The notes under the pieces: model-generated | Told to the model about the DNA's origin: nothing | Database searches by the model: none | Seen by the model: only the letters and a program-made list of their open reading frames with translations | Assembly: GCA_028641055.1 (NCBI GenBank) | Contig: CM054060.1 | Location: forward strand, 236,186,833-236,250,832 | Reading direction: 5' to 3' | DNA length: 64,000 nt | DNA from: Alopecurus myosuroides | Lineage: Eukaryota; Streptophyta; Magnoliopsida; Poales; Poaceae | Made by a program: the position numbers and the translations under genes | In this document: piece after piece, positions 1 to 10,917 of the stretch | Layout of the letters: every line of letters starts with the position of its first letter | Position numbering within the stretch: the first letter of the stretch is position 1

Positions 1-1640
1 AAAGTTTGAAGATTATAAAATGCATTTTTTAGAAAATATGAAATAAAAGCATATATTTGTTAATAAAATTAGTTTTAATGGTTAGCACATATATATGGCT
101 TAAATGTCAATCATAACTAAACTAAGTTCATCAGAATAAAAAAAGGGCGTTCAGCTTGCTAAATATAGCCATGTTAGCCAACTCAAAAAATAAATGTTTG
201 TTTGATTGGAAATAAACGATATGGATCTTAATTATTTATCCGCCCAGACGGCTCTATTTTCACCATTGAGATGCACACAATATTTTTCTTTTACCATAGT
301 GCTTGCACTAATTTAATTATTAATTGATATTACCGGTAATCAACGTTCGTCACCGTCAGCCCAAATGATAGATAGCGCTCGAACCCTAGGGACTTGATCG
401 GAAATTTTTGGGTAGGCCAACTCGTCTAGAGGAACTATTAATATGAATCTCAATTTCTTAATTTTTGTGTCCCGGTTTTTGATCATTTTCTAGAAAATTT
501 TATTAGTGCTGCGTGAAAAAATCATAGTGAATATGATTGAGATTTATAACTTAAATTCCTGCGATACCAACTTTTATTCATTGCGCTTTTTTTTTTGTTC
601 ATGGTTGCTACATTTTTCTCCATCGATGTTTTCTATTGTGAATCATTCTAAAAGGCAATAAATTTTCTACCTTTATGTTTTGTTTTCAATTTACATTGTT
701 ATTTTTCTTGATATTAGACATATCTTTTATTCGTGTCATTCAATATTTTTAGTATGATCTAATATTGTTCTGCATTCACTAGAACTGAATTTTTTTTACC
801 AAACAAATTTTATTCATAAAGCTCAAATTCATGTTAGTTTAGTATTTATTCACCAAGTAAAAAAAGACATATGTATAAATAAGAAAGTCATATTTTTAGA
901 CAATTGTATGCAAAATTTAGCATCGGTTGTTAAAGAGAGAAGACCATAATGCTTAATTGGTTGAAAGCGGAACCATTGGCCAGCCAATATACCATGAAAA
1001 TGCCTAAAACAATGAATATAGAAGAAGGACAAGGACGGGAGTGAACTGGAGCGAGAGGCTAGGCGAGGGCCTAGCTACCGACGAGAAATTTCAACTTCAT
1101 GGCTAGGGAGCTACGTTTGAGAGCCAGGGGTCCGCTGCCCCTTCCCCCAACCCCCCTTCCCCATGTGGCTGAAGCTCCGCCCCTAGCTATACCTCACTTC
1201 ATACTATATGTATTTAATATTTTATTCGATCCCTTTGTTCCAAATTACATGATGCTCAATGTTTTTTCCACATTCGTAAGTATATAAAAATGTTGTAGTG
1301 TCTTTTTTTCTTCATTTCATTCCATATGTAGTTTAGATTGAAGAAAGAATCTAACCATAAGCGCCACAAGTTGTGGTCTTCTTCATGGCCGTTAGACCAT
1401 CCGTCCAATTGTGTGGACGGGTCTATCTATAACTAGTTCGGGTATGTCTCTTGATCTTTTTCGGCTAAAGTGACACGGTAGAGTGATGCTACAGTGAACC
1501 AGCATAGTGCGTATGTGTCACTTCATGCAAATTATTACATAGTATTAGGCTAAATCTACGGTTTTTGCATGTTTAAAGTTAGAAACAATACATGAATTTA
1601 ATAGGCGGTCACAATGCATTTTTTATTAGCCGGTAAATAT
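1..1640. other. AT-rich intergenic sequence, no gene seen
   Basis: Low-GC sequence with only short, frequently interrupted reading frames and no recognisable domain. Near 1165-1177 the string agctccgcccct resembles the inner terminal motif of the hAT-like MITEs found elsewhere in this window (for example 4108-4243), so a MITE remnant may lie just upstream, but no partner end or target duplication could be found. Confidence 0.5.
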
Positions 1641-1744
1641 ATATGCAACGAAAGCCATAGCTAGCACTGGACAACCAAGACGACTAGCACAAGTCAGATA
1701 ATATGACATAAAATAACCTAGTACTCATAAATATTTCTAAACAA

Positions 1745-2560
1745 CGTGAGTTGCTATTGCTAAATAACTTGAAAGTAGCTTCCAAATACCAGGTAATTAT
1801 ATTTAAAAAAAATCTGATGACTATTGTAAAATAATTTGACATTCAATTTAAAAACCGGCGAATATATTAAAATATTCTTTTGGCTATTGCTAAATAATTT
1901 GGCAGTGGGTTTCAAACATCGATTAATATATTAAAATAACCAGGTAGTTATTGCTAAATAACTTAGTAGTCTATTTTGGTGATCCCGATAGCTGTATTAA
2001 AACAACCTGGTAGCTATTGCTAAATTAGTTGAGAGTCATATATAAAAATCTGATAGCCATATTAAAATAATATGGTAGATATTGGTAAATAAAATGACAG
2101 TTACTTTAAAAATTCCGATAGCTATGTTCATACAATCTGGTAATTATTGCTAAGTAACTTGACGCTTGAATTCAAACAAACTAGTGGTTATTGCAAAATA
2201 ATTTGACATCTGCTTAAAAAAACTGCTGATTATATTAAAATTACCTGGTAGGTGTTGCTAAATAAATTTCCAACTGCTTTTTGAAGAACTTGATAGTTTT
2301 ATTAAAACAACTTGATAGGTATTCCTAAATAACTTGGGAGTTTCTTTCAAAATGTATGATAGCTATATTAAAATAATCTGGTAGCTATTGCTGAATAACA
2401 TGATAGTTAACTAAAAAACTGATAGCTATAGGAAAACAATGTAGGTATTGGTGAACAACTTGGAAGTAGATTAAAAAAAGGTAGCAATATGAAAATAATC
2501 CGGTAGCTATTGGTAAATAACATGGCAGCTATTTAAAATAAATAGCTATATTAAAACGTA
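1745..2560. repeat. Degenerate ~65-bp tandem array
   Basis: About 13 diverged units, each with a core like gctattgctaaataacttg followed by a run of A/T and a second core like gatagctatattaaaa. Cores start near 1753, 1821, 1883, 1946, 2013, 2078, 2145, 2187, 2251, 2318, 2383, 2443 and 2504, so spacing is mostly 60-68 bp. Units differ strongly from each other, which suggests an old minisatellite. No open frame runs through it. Confidence 0.8.
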
Positions 2561-3099
2561 GCTCGATAGAAGATGAGATGGGTGGTTGCTTTCAAAAAAA
2601 CCTAACAATTATATCATAGCAATTTGGAAGGTAGAACGAAGAACATTTTAGTCAACAAAAAATATGGGAATGCATCCTATAACTTGGTAGTTGATTTCTA
2701 AAACCATAAAAAATATATAAATTGTGGTGATTAATTTCTAAACAACTACTAGCCATATAAGATCTTGGTGGTTGTTTTTAGCTGACTTGAAGAACCTTAT
2801 GGCCATTTATGTAAAAACAAATCATGCAAAGAGACCTACACATATAGGGGTGCTGTTTTTAGGCATGACCTAGAACAATTGTTCTACATTATATTTTCCA
2901 TTTAAAAATATTTAAAAATTAGAAGATAAAGATTCCAAAACTATCCAATCCCTATTTTTTCTAACATTGTATCAGTAAAACAACTAGGTGAATTTAGACT
3001 GGATCCAATCTATGAGGGTAGGCTTGTATTTGAGTTTGACGCGCTAACTCACAAGCTCTAAATCCTTCTTCATATGATACCGCCAAGAGTTAACCGGTG
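2561..3099. other. AT-rich spacer
   Basis: Follows the tandem array and precedes the LINE remnant. Fragments resembling the array core (for example gtggttgcttt and cttggtagttgattt) continue to about 2800, suggesting further decayed units. Nothing coding is seen. Confidence 0.4.
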
Positions 3100-4612
3100 G
3101 ACTTAAATTGTTGAAGATAAATTCATTTCTTTGTTTCTAATATACACCCCATAATGATAATGTTAAGAGAGATTTTCCAAGGGAGTGCTTGAACTACAAG
3201 CTCACATTCTTCAGAGAAAGATGTGTCTCTATTCTTAGCTATTTGGAATTTCTCTTTGCAACATCTATCCTTCCATTTGTCTTTCCACATAGAAATAGTG
3301 GTGCCCCTTCTAACTTGACAAATAGATAATTCTTTGTCTAGGGGGAAAAGCCTAATTAAATTTGTCCACCAAAATGAGCCCATAATTCTGTTATCAAAAG
3401 TTCTGTTTTGATACTATTTTTTTTTTTGAATGAGCTTGATCCATGGAGGTCTTGTGAGTTTAAAAAAATGTTGATCTATTTTAGTAGCAAAGCTTTATTG
3501 TGAGCAATTAAATCCATGCCTCCCAATCCCCCTTTTTCTTTGGGCTTACAAGCATGTTCCCAGGCAATAAGGGAAACACCTTTATCTCCCATTCCATATT
3601 TTCTCCATAAGCAGTGCTTGATGAGCTTGTTTACTTGCTGAATTAAAGTTCTAGGAATCTTGAGGGAAGACATGTACACAATACCGGAAGACTTGAGAAG
3701 ACATATTTGATTACCTGTAGCTTCTCACCATATGTGAGAAATGTGGAGCAACCAGAAAGCCTTTGCTGGATTCTTTTAATAAATGTAGAATAATCAGCAA
3801 TTTGGGGTCTGGAAAGATACAATGGCATTCCAAGATATGAGAATGGGATGGTCCCTGATGCACAACCGAAAAATCTGAGCCAAAATATGAATACTTTCCA
3901 CTGGAACATTAATTGGAACCATCATAGATTTCTCATAATATACTCTTAACCCTGTGCATTCAACAAAATGAGACAGTAGGTTCTTTGCATGAGAAAGTTG
4001 ACATGGTTGGGCTTGAATGAATACCACAGTGTCATCTACATACTGAACTATGGGAAAATCTGCGCAAGCATCAGTGAAAAAAGGTGGAGCAATCAAGTTG
4101 TTGTTCACAGGGGCGGAGCTGTCTAGACTCACCCTGATGCACACTTACCACCAAAAATTGCATTTTGCATCAGGTTAGGACAGTATAATTGTTCACTAAA
4201 TTAAAAGGGCATCAGGGTTACTATTAACCCAGCTCCGCCACTGGTTGTTCATAGATTCATTGAAAACGGTTTGAAGCAGATCAGCAGCCAACACGAATAG
4301 AAGTGGAGAGAGGAGGTCACCTTCTCTGGCCCGTATTTTACATATGAATTGCTTTCGAGGAATCCCATTTACAAGAACAGAGGAAAAACTTGTTGAGTCG
4401 ATTTTTTTAGCTAGCAAGATTTTTTTAATTGATCCATCGTGGCCCAAAACCTTTAGCTAGCAAGATTTTTTTAATTGTACTGTGCTCAATCATATCAAAC
4501 GCTTTCTCGAAATCTAGCTTCAACAACACACTTGGAGTCTGAGTTTGGTCACATTGATATAGATATTCATATGCCCATGGGAGACGGTCCTGAATCCATC
4601 TTATAGGGGCAC
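3100..4612 (-). mobile_element. Non-LTR (LINE) retrotransposon remnant, reverse transcriptase part
   Basis: Minus-strand fragments in several frames match plant LINE reverse transcriptase in the expected order. At 4500-4600 there is a motif-A-like KLDFEKAFD. At 4196-4447 there is a GDLLSPLLFVLAADLLQ motif. At 3794-4144 there is the catalytic YVDD box, then FSYLGMPLYLSRP (3643-3909), and further on a C-terminal KEKGGLGGMDL stretch and a WWTNLIR/WKDKW region. Frames are broken by stops and shifts, so the protein is dead. The 5' part (ORF1, endonuclease) is missing. A direct duplication of about 25 bp (tagctagcaagatttttttaatt at 4407-4430 and 4451-4476) lies inside it, and a hAT MITE is inserted at 4108. 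Confidence 0.85.
4108..4243. mobile_element. 136-bp hAT-type MITE inside the LINE
   Basis: The ends are inverted repeats: CAGGGGCGGAGCT on the left, and on the right the complement of CAGTGGCGGAGCT. They are flanked by an exact 8-bp duplication gttgttca (4100-4107 and 4244-4251). Removing the element and one duplication rejoins the LINE. An 8-bp duplication with C/TAGNGGCGGAGC ends is typical of non-autonomous hAT elements in grasses. No coding capacity. Confidence 0.9.
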
Positions 4613-7139
4613 TGTTGTATCAGTGAGAATTTACGTTTTGAAATTGGCATCAAGGACATGCATGCACGGCTGCTTCATGCGTTTTTTCTTATAATTGGAA
4701 TCCTACTACTGCCTAGCACCTACGTGCATTCTTTTGATGTGTGGGCTAGCACTCTATGCAGCCATTTTTTACGAGAGAATGCGTTCGATCCGTAGCTTGG
4801 GCAGGCCATGGTTAGCGGACATCAGGCTTTTTCACGAAATGACGCATGCAAGCGATATTTTGTGGGCAGACATGGTCATGAGAAAAGATTCATGTGTTAT
4901 GATTGTTGCAAATGCTTGAGTTGGAAAGAAGTATTAAGTCTGACTGATGGCTATCATAAGGTGATTTCAATCTTAGTTGAATATGATGTTTCTGTTAACA
5001 AGAATTTCATACTGCCTAAATCTATGCATTTATGTATGATTAGGTTTATTGGTAACACAACCATTGAAGGAGCAATAGAGCTGGTTGGAGAGGATGTCAA
5101 GCACGAGGAAGTCGAGGGGGGAAGTGGAGTCATCAAGGACAAGAAATTAGGTTCGGACTGCCAGAAGTCCTGAATTTGAAACGGATGTGGATTCTTCATA
5201 CGGATTCCAAATAATGCAAATACGCACTTTATAAAAACAAACTTCCAAGAGATTTCCAATGGGTCCGACCATGCACCGGTTTGACACGTACAAGGCGCAT
5301 GACCGAAATATTTTATGAGTCGTTTTCTGCCAGTTTTCCAATACAATCATGTCAAGTTAGAAAACCTAGAGATAAATTTGTTTTCGACTCCAATTGCAGC
5401 TTGAACGTCCAGCAGCCTTTATATATCGTACTTTTTAGTTTTAGACTACGTTAAAAATAAGAACCCTAGATTCTCGACACATTGCTAAGCATTCATCTGA
5501 AATTATTTCCCCAGCAATTCGTATCGATTTGGTGGTTTTACCAATTGCAAAGTTTGCGTGTTATTTGTTGTTCCACTGGGAATTAGAAGATAAAGGACCG
5601 CTTCGTAGTCGAAGGCTACGTGCGCATGTGTGTGGAGTTGCGAATATCCATGCGTTGAGAGTTGTTGCATTGGCAACGCAGATTAGTCGAAGAGTTCACA
5701 GCGAGACGCAACTTATCATCCATCTACATCGACACGCTCAACAAGAAGATCGGGCAACTCCATATCACATGGTCAGCGAGACAATAGGCGCCACATGGTA
5801 AGTCCTGGGTGCGGCCGGCTGGGTAATCTGTCCATACATTGAAAAATCTAAAACATCTTTCAATTTAGAACGAACGGAGTAGTTGTCAATATGCATGTTT
5901 TTATAATTTAGCAGAACTAATTGAATACCCGTGCGTTGCTATCGAGTATATGAGATCAAAACATGACATCAACGATAAAGCTCATGACTACAAACAACAC
6001 AAAAGTGCTTAGAAAAAAACTCTAAAAAATTTATTACACAAATGAAAACAAAACTCATTTAGTAGATGAATTTATGCATATGCGTCTTTATGCTCCACTT
6101 ATGTCTTTGTTCCACATATTTTACAACTGTTATGGGTCTCCATCGTGATTTCTATCATTTCCTCCGGTGAGTTGCGGCAAACTGGGCGTTACACCCTAAT
6201 ACCTATTAAGAAGATGGGTCAAGCGGCACTGAAAGGATTACTTTTTATCCACACACGTTTCTAGCGGCGATGATCAACTTCACCTTCTTCTCGACGTTAG
6301 GCAACAATCCACACTGCAACGTGCTCTAATTAGAGCATGTGCCAACCCCTTTGCATTTGCTTGTCATTATGATTTCTACGATGCGAAGTAAATTTTTTGG
6401 AGTGAATCTTTACTATGTTAACATGATTCACTCCTGAATGCGCCACTTACAGACTCATGATACTCCTTTGTGGCGGCAACATTAATAAGAATTAATTATG
6501 GCCTATATATGGAGATGCAACAATACAAATTCGTATTCCCACATTCTTAAAGCAGAGCTAGAGCGTGTCTTTCCCATGGATTTTGTGTTTGTCTAGTTTC
6601 TCTTGTCGTGAACCTCCTCTTTAAACTTGATACCTTACTTGCATGGGCGTATTTCATGGTAAAAACAAAATCCTAATCCTATGAAGAGGGAAAATGCATA
6701 AAAATGCTATTTGTGAACCTTCTCTTTCAACTTGAAACCGCTTTCGCATGGGTGTATTTCATGGTCAAAACAACATGCACAAGTTGGGAGCCAACCATAA
6801 ACCGCGCAATACATGGATCTTTGATTAGCGTATCTTCCTAAGTATCAACCTGGGTCGTCGATCACGCCATTGAATTACTCCAACTTGGAAGTCAAACTGA
6901 CAACGCAAGCCCAATGACCAGCTTGTAGCATTTCATAAAAAAATTTAATTTCTTGAACAAATAATCGATCGTTAGAACATGAGAACAATGGATTAATGGA
7001 TTTCATGCTAGCTTAAAGTCACATAGTTTTTTTAGAAACACAAGAATATGCCCGGCTCACACAAAGTATATGCCATCGGTATGTGATCAGACGGTCTAGG
7101 ACGAGGTTACTGTTCCACTGGTGCTTCCGGTGGTCCAAC
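4613..7139. other. Gene-poor stretch with small TE remnants
   Basis: No convincing gene. Near 5845-5880 the sequence ctttcaatttagaacgaacggagtag resembles the terminus of a Stowaway MITE, without a left end. Near 5918 aattgaatacccgtgcgttgc starts a motif that recurs in variant form at 16684 and 24546. ORFs at 4808-5173 and 4954-5346 overlap on opposite strands and match no family I recognise. Confidence 0.45.
6608..6776. repeat. Two diverged ~65-bp direct repeats
   Basis: The segment beginning gtgaacctcctctttaaactt and ending in atttcatggtaaaaacaa (from 6608) is repeated about 105 bp later (from 6712) with several substitutions. The intervening part is not duplicated. Confidence 0.7.
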
Positions 7140-7314
7140 TCAACAGCGGCCACCTGTGTCCTCCGCGGCCAAGGCGTCGTCGAAGTTGCCGTCAGGATCG
7201 AGCAGCTGGAAGTGGACGGCCAAAAGCGCGCAACAACTTATCTCGTTCTCGAATCGCCAAACGTACTTGAGCCCAACGAGCACCTCCGCCGTATCAGCGT
7301 CTGCAACAAGACGT
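7140..7314 (-). pseudogene. Possible host ORF, downstream half, split by CACTA-1
   Basis: If CACTA-1 and one copy of its GTT duplication are removed, the minus-strand frame running from 15063 to 14783 continues without interruption into 7314-7140 and ends in a TGA at 7142-7140. The joined product would be about 150 residues; this half includes FENEISCCALLAVHFQL and LLDPDGNFDDAL, which look protein-like. I recognise no family. The plus strand also stays open across the same junction because the region is GC-rich, so coding is not established. Confidence 0.3.
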
Positions 7315-7317
7315 GTT

Positions 7318-7520
7318 CACTAGTGGAAACAGGGGCATTAGTCCCGGTTGGTAAAGCCCATTTGTCCCGGTTGTGCAACCGGGATGGCCAGCCGGGACAA
7401 ATGGTCCTCCCACATTGGTCCCCGTTGTGCCAGGATCCGGAATGGTTAGGGATGGCCCACGTGGCGAACCTGGTCAGGGAGTTCGTCCCGGTTCGTGTTA
7501 GGAACCGGGATGAATGGTTC
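7318..7520. repeat. CACTA-1 left subterminal repeats
   Basis: Several copies of a (A/T)TTNGTCCCGGTT-type unit in both orientations, for example tagtcccggttgg, tttgtcccggttgtgcaac and the inverse aaccgggatgaatgg near 7500. Such arrays are the usual transposase binding region of CACTA elements (family knowledge). The same motifs close the right end of CACTA-2. Confidence 0.85.
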
Positions 7521-8045
7521 CTCTCAAAAACTGTACTGTGGGTTTCTTTTCGTTTTTTTCCCAAAAAAATTCGGTCCTGTCTCGCAATCCCCAACCGGCC
7601 TCCCATTCCCCAACCGCGTCCACTGGCCCACGTATTTAATTAAGCCCAGTGGCCACATTTTGGTCAAAGGGCCGACTGGCCCGCGTCGTTTATTAAGCCC
7701 GCTGTCTACATTCGGTCAAAGGGGCCACTGGCCACGCGGGGTCAAAGGGGCCACTGGCCGGCGACCTAGTGGCTGGCTCGCCCGGTCCTTAAAGTAAGAC
7801 CATAGCCGCGTGCGGTCAAAGGGCCCACTGGCCGCCTCGTCTTCCCGCGCCTCCACTTCCCCGCGTGCGTGGCCACGAACGGCACGCCTCGGCTCCCCCG
7901 CACATTCATGGCCGCCTGCAACCGCCGCCACGTTCCCGCCGCCGGTTGGCATGCCAGCCCCCAAGGGTCCTTTTTAAAGGGGCCCCCGCCGCCCGTACAC
8001 CGCACTCACCCAGGACGTGTCCCAGCTCACCCAACCCTAGCCGCC

Positions 8046-9049
8046 ATGTCGCCCCGCCGCTGGTTCAAACGCCCGAAGAACGAACACGAGGCCGGGTCCT
8101 CGAGCGGCACCGGCCAGAGAGGCGCCGGCGTCCCCCGCGCGCCGCAGGAGGCCTTCGGCTTCGGTCCGGGAGGCGTCCGGATTGGGGGCAGCCGCGCGTC
8201 CCCGCTCCACCTCCGGCAGCCCGCCCGCCGCCTCGCGCCGCGCCGGGCAAGCGGTTCCGCCGCTATGTGCGGAAGGAAGAGGCCGAGTGGCACTGGGAGC
8301 ATGCCACTCCGGTGTTCTGGCCGGACGTCCACCTCCCGGACGGCTGGCACCTGAACCCACAGCGCATCCCCGTGCCGCCGGCCCCGACCAATAAGGCCTT
8401 GCGCGAGGAGATTGACCGCCGGCGCGCGCTCCTGCCGGCCCACCTCCTCAGGGACCACGCGTACGCGCGCAGCTCCTCCTACTGGGCCGTCTGGCTCCAG
8501 CAGGAGCACGACCAGCGCCGCCGCTCCTACATCCCCACGGCCCCGGAGGAGAGCTCCGCCGACTACCCCGCTCCACCGCCCGGCAGGGAGCCGGAGCTGT
8601 GGTTCGAGGAGGACATCCCCGACGAAGAGGAGGAACCCGAGCTCTAGGCCGGCTTGGAGGTCGCCTACGAGGCCTCCCGCCGCTCCCTCATCGAGGACGA
8701 GGTCAAGAGGTGGGAGCAGATTCTGGCCACCGCTGCCGCCGACGACGACTCGATGCCGCCCCCTCCAGCGCCTGCACCGTGGTGGTAGGCCATGAACGCC
8801 GACCTGGAGGCGTAGGAGGACCAGCCGCTGCCCCCCGGCCTGGAGTACGGGATGGCCTGGGCATGGACCAGCGGCGAATGGGCGCCGGAGCCGGAGGAGC
8901 TGCCGCCGCAGCCAGAGGAGCTGCCGCCGCCGCCGCCGCACGCGCCCCCGATGCCTCCGCAGCCACCGGCGGGCCCGCCCCAGCTGCCTACCACTGCATC
9001 TCCTCCGATGAGGACTAGGCCGGCGCCGGTGCGCCCCCACCCCCAATAG
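8046..9049 (+). pseudogene. CACTA-1 accessory protein gene (GW-PVP type), broken
   Basis: A plus-strand frame begins MSPRRWFKRPKNEHEAG at 8046, shifts frame around 8180-8260 and continues through PDVHLPDGWHLN, RIPVPPAP and an acidic tail. It is then interrupted by three in-frame TAG codons (8645-8647, near 8786 and near 8813) before a proline/glutamate-rich end at about 9049. The GW.L....PVP..P core resembles that of the minus-strand gene at 39560-40092 in CACTA-2, so both look like one family of CACTA-carried accessory genes. Function unknown; I infer a role linked to the transposon only from this repeated association. Very high GC compared with the neighbours. A TATA-like tatatatata lies at 9186-9197, downstream of it. 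Confidence 0.55.
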
Positions 9050-9369
9050 ATATAGCTCCTAGGCTACCCCCTCCCCCCCAAGAAACGGCCGGCCGCCTGT
9101 GGTCGCGCCGCCGCCCCCGATGAAACACGGCCGGCCGTCTGTGGCCGCGCCGCGCCCCCTATGTAAGCACGGCCCCCGGGCCTTTTATATATATATAGTT
9201 TCCTTCGAAAAACGCGTCCCCTAGTTCAACCCCGCCGGCGGAACCAGCACCGGCGGGATCTTCTATCCATTCCCGCCGCCGGCAGGGCTTCGCCAAGGGC
9301 CTGTCCTCTGTCCTAGGTGGTGGCTCGGCCTGGAGAGAGGGCCAAGATATTTATACAACTGGGCCTCTA

Positions 9370-9445
9370 GTCCCGGCCCGTGCCACCAACCGGGACTAGA
9401 GGTAACCCCTTTGGTCCCGGTTGGTACCACGGGCCGGGACCAATA
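9370..9445. repeat. Internal CACTA-type inverted repeat
   Basis: A cluster of ctagtcccgg, accgggactag, tggtcccggttgg and gggccgggaccaa units lies well inside CACTA-1, far from both ends. It could be a relic of another CACTA end, or a regulatory cluster near the accessory gene. Confidence 0.6.
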
Positions 9446-9985
9446 CTTATTTCGAAATTTGGTGGCACCCTGCGCGCCCAAATTTTTTAGCGCCCAAATT
9501 TAAAAATTGTTTAAGTTTGCACATTAATAACTTCTATATACTTTCGAATTTGACAAAAATTTCAACATGAAAAGTGCTAGAATTTGCATAACTAATTCAA
9601 ATCTATTTTTTGTTTAACTAAATAATTATTCTAACTATTGAAACTATTAATTATTTTACTATTTGCATATAATTTGAATATAAATATCTTATAATTTTTG
9701 TTTTCTCTTGTGATCTTCCGAGTGACTCCAGAGCATACAAGGCATTCTGCGTCGCCAAATGATGATGCCCGATCGAAGGCGTTTCTCCTCATAATCACTG
9801 CGATTGCCGCGACGGATGCATGGATAGATGAACCCACTAAGCCGAATTATTTAAGGCAAGGCCAATCAATTTCGGCAATGCTCCTCATAATCACTGCAAC
9901 TTTATATAAAGTTCGACAAAGCGAGTTGTACCTTTTTAACACGGAGAATTTGGGATCTTCGTCTACAACAGAAAAACCATAGTTT

Positions 9986-10450
9986 CTACTTCGAAGGTTC
10001 ACTCTGAGCATCATTTCGCCATCTTTTCAAAACATATTGTGGTGGAATTTCTTTGATATTTCTGATCTCAAGAACCTTCAGTACCTGGCAACACGGAAGA
10101 CCTACATTTTCAAACTTCTTGCAGCTACAAATGTATTCTGATGAGTCGAATCTAACAAAATGACCCCGACGCCTGTTTTTGACAGTTATCTCATACTCGG
10201 ATATGGGTCCAATTTCGCCACAGTTATAGACCACGCAATCCAAGATCAGTTCAAATTCTAATCTAAAAATCTCAAACAGTCATAAGTGTATGCATTAGCA
10301 GCTTGCCAAAGTAACCGCAGAGGTGCAACCCTTTGCGTCATTTGAACTCCAAGGTAGTACCGAAGATCTATTTCTGTTTTAAGGATATCTGTCAGGATGG
10401 TATCCGTACTATCACTTCGAAGTGTGCCTGCAATATCTGCCTACAGTTAT
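9986..10450 (-). pseudogene. Captured FAR1/FHY3-like fragment with SWIM domain
   Basis: Read on the minus strand from 10450 to 9986, the translation shows QAANAYTYDCLRF, then after a frame disruption CVVYNCGEIGP, GHFVRFDSSEYICSCKKFE and IPPQYVLKRWRNDAQ. This matches the order found in FAR1/FHY3-type proteins: linker, SWIM zinc finger and C-terminal RW motif. Stops break the frame near 10265-10280, so it is not a functional gene. In the SWIM finger the pattern CxC...CxH is altered: the final histidine is glutamine (PCCQ). A further decayed tail may extend to about 9700. FAR1-family proteins derive from MULE transposases and act as transcription factors; here the piece is most simply a host fragment picked up by CACTA-1. 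Confidence 0.7.
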
Positions 10451-10460
10451 CTCATACTCG

Positions 10461-10895
10461 GGTGGGTGTGCCGCTGGTTGGAATAATAATAAAATCAGGC
10501 TGGTCATAGTTGTCAGGTTTTTACCGGTCAATACAAATTACTGATCAAACAGAACTATATGATCATGTATTCCACGCTTATTATTACACATCACCAACAG
10601 ACGGAGGAGAGAGAAACAGAAAAGTGGGTGGGTGTGCCGCTGGTTGGAATAATAATGAAATCAGGCTGGTCATAGTTGTCAGCTTTTTACCCGCCAATAC
10701 AAATTACTGATCAAACAGAACTATATGATCATGTATTCCACGCTTATTATTACACATCACCAACAGACGGAGGGGAGAGAAACAGAAAAGTGGGTGGGTG
10801 TGCCGCTGGTTGGAATAATAATGAAATCAGGCTGGTCATAGTTGTCAGCTTTTTACCGGTCAATACAAATTACTGGTCAAACAGAACTATGATCT
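10461..10895. repeat. 165-bp tandem repeat, about 2.6 units
   Basis: The unit starting gggtgggtgtgccgctgg occurs at 10460, 10625 and 10790, giving a period of 165 bp with few differences between units. It lies just downstream of the transposase stop codon inside CACTA-1, the same relative place as the 663-bp array in CACTA-2. Confidence 0.9.
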
Positions 10896-10917
10896 AGTCT
10901 TCTGAATTCTCCCTTGC

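Noticed and set aside
4808..5346. Overlapping ORFs of 121 and 130 codons
   Set aside because: On opposite strands, no recognisable family, no gene structure.
8027..9046. Minus-strand ORF of 339 codons
   Set aside because: Arg/Gly-rich translation of a GC-rich region, antisense to the accessory frame; composition typical of an antisense artefact.
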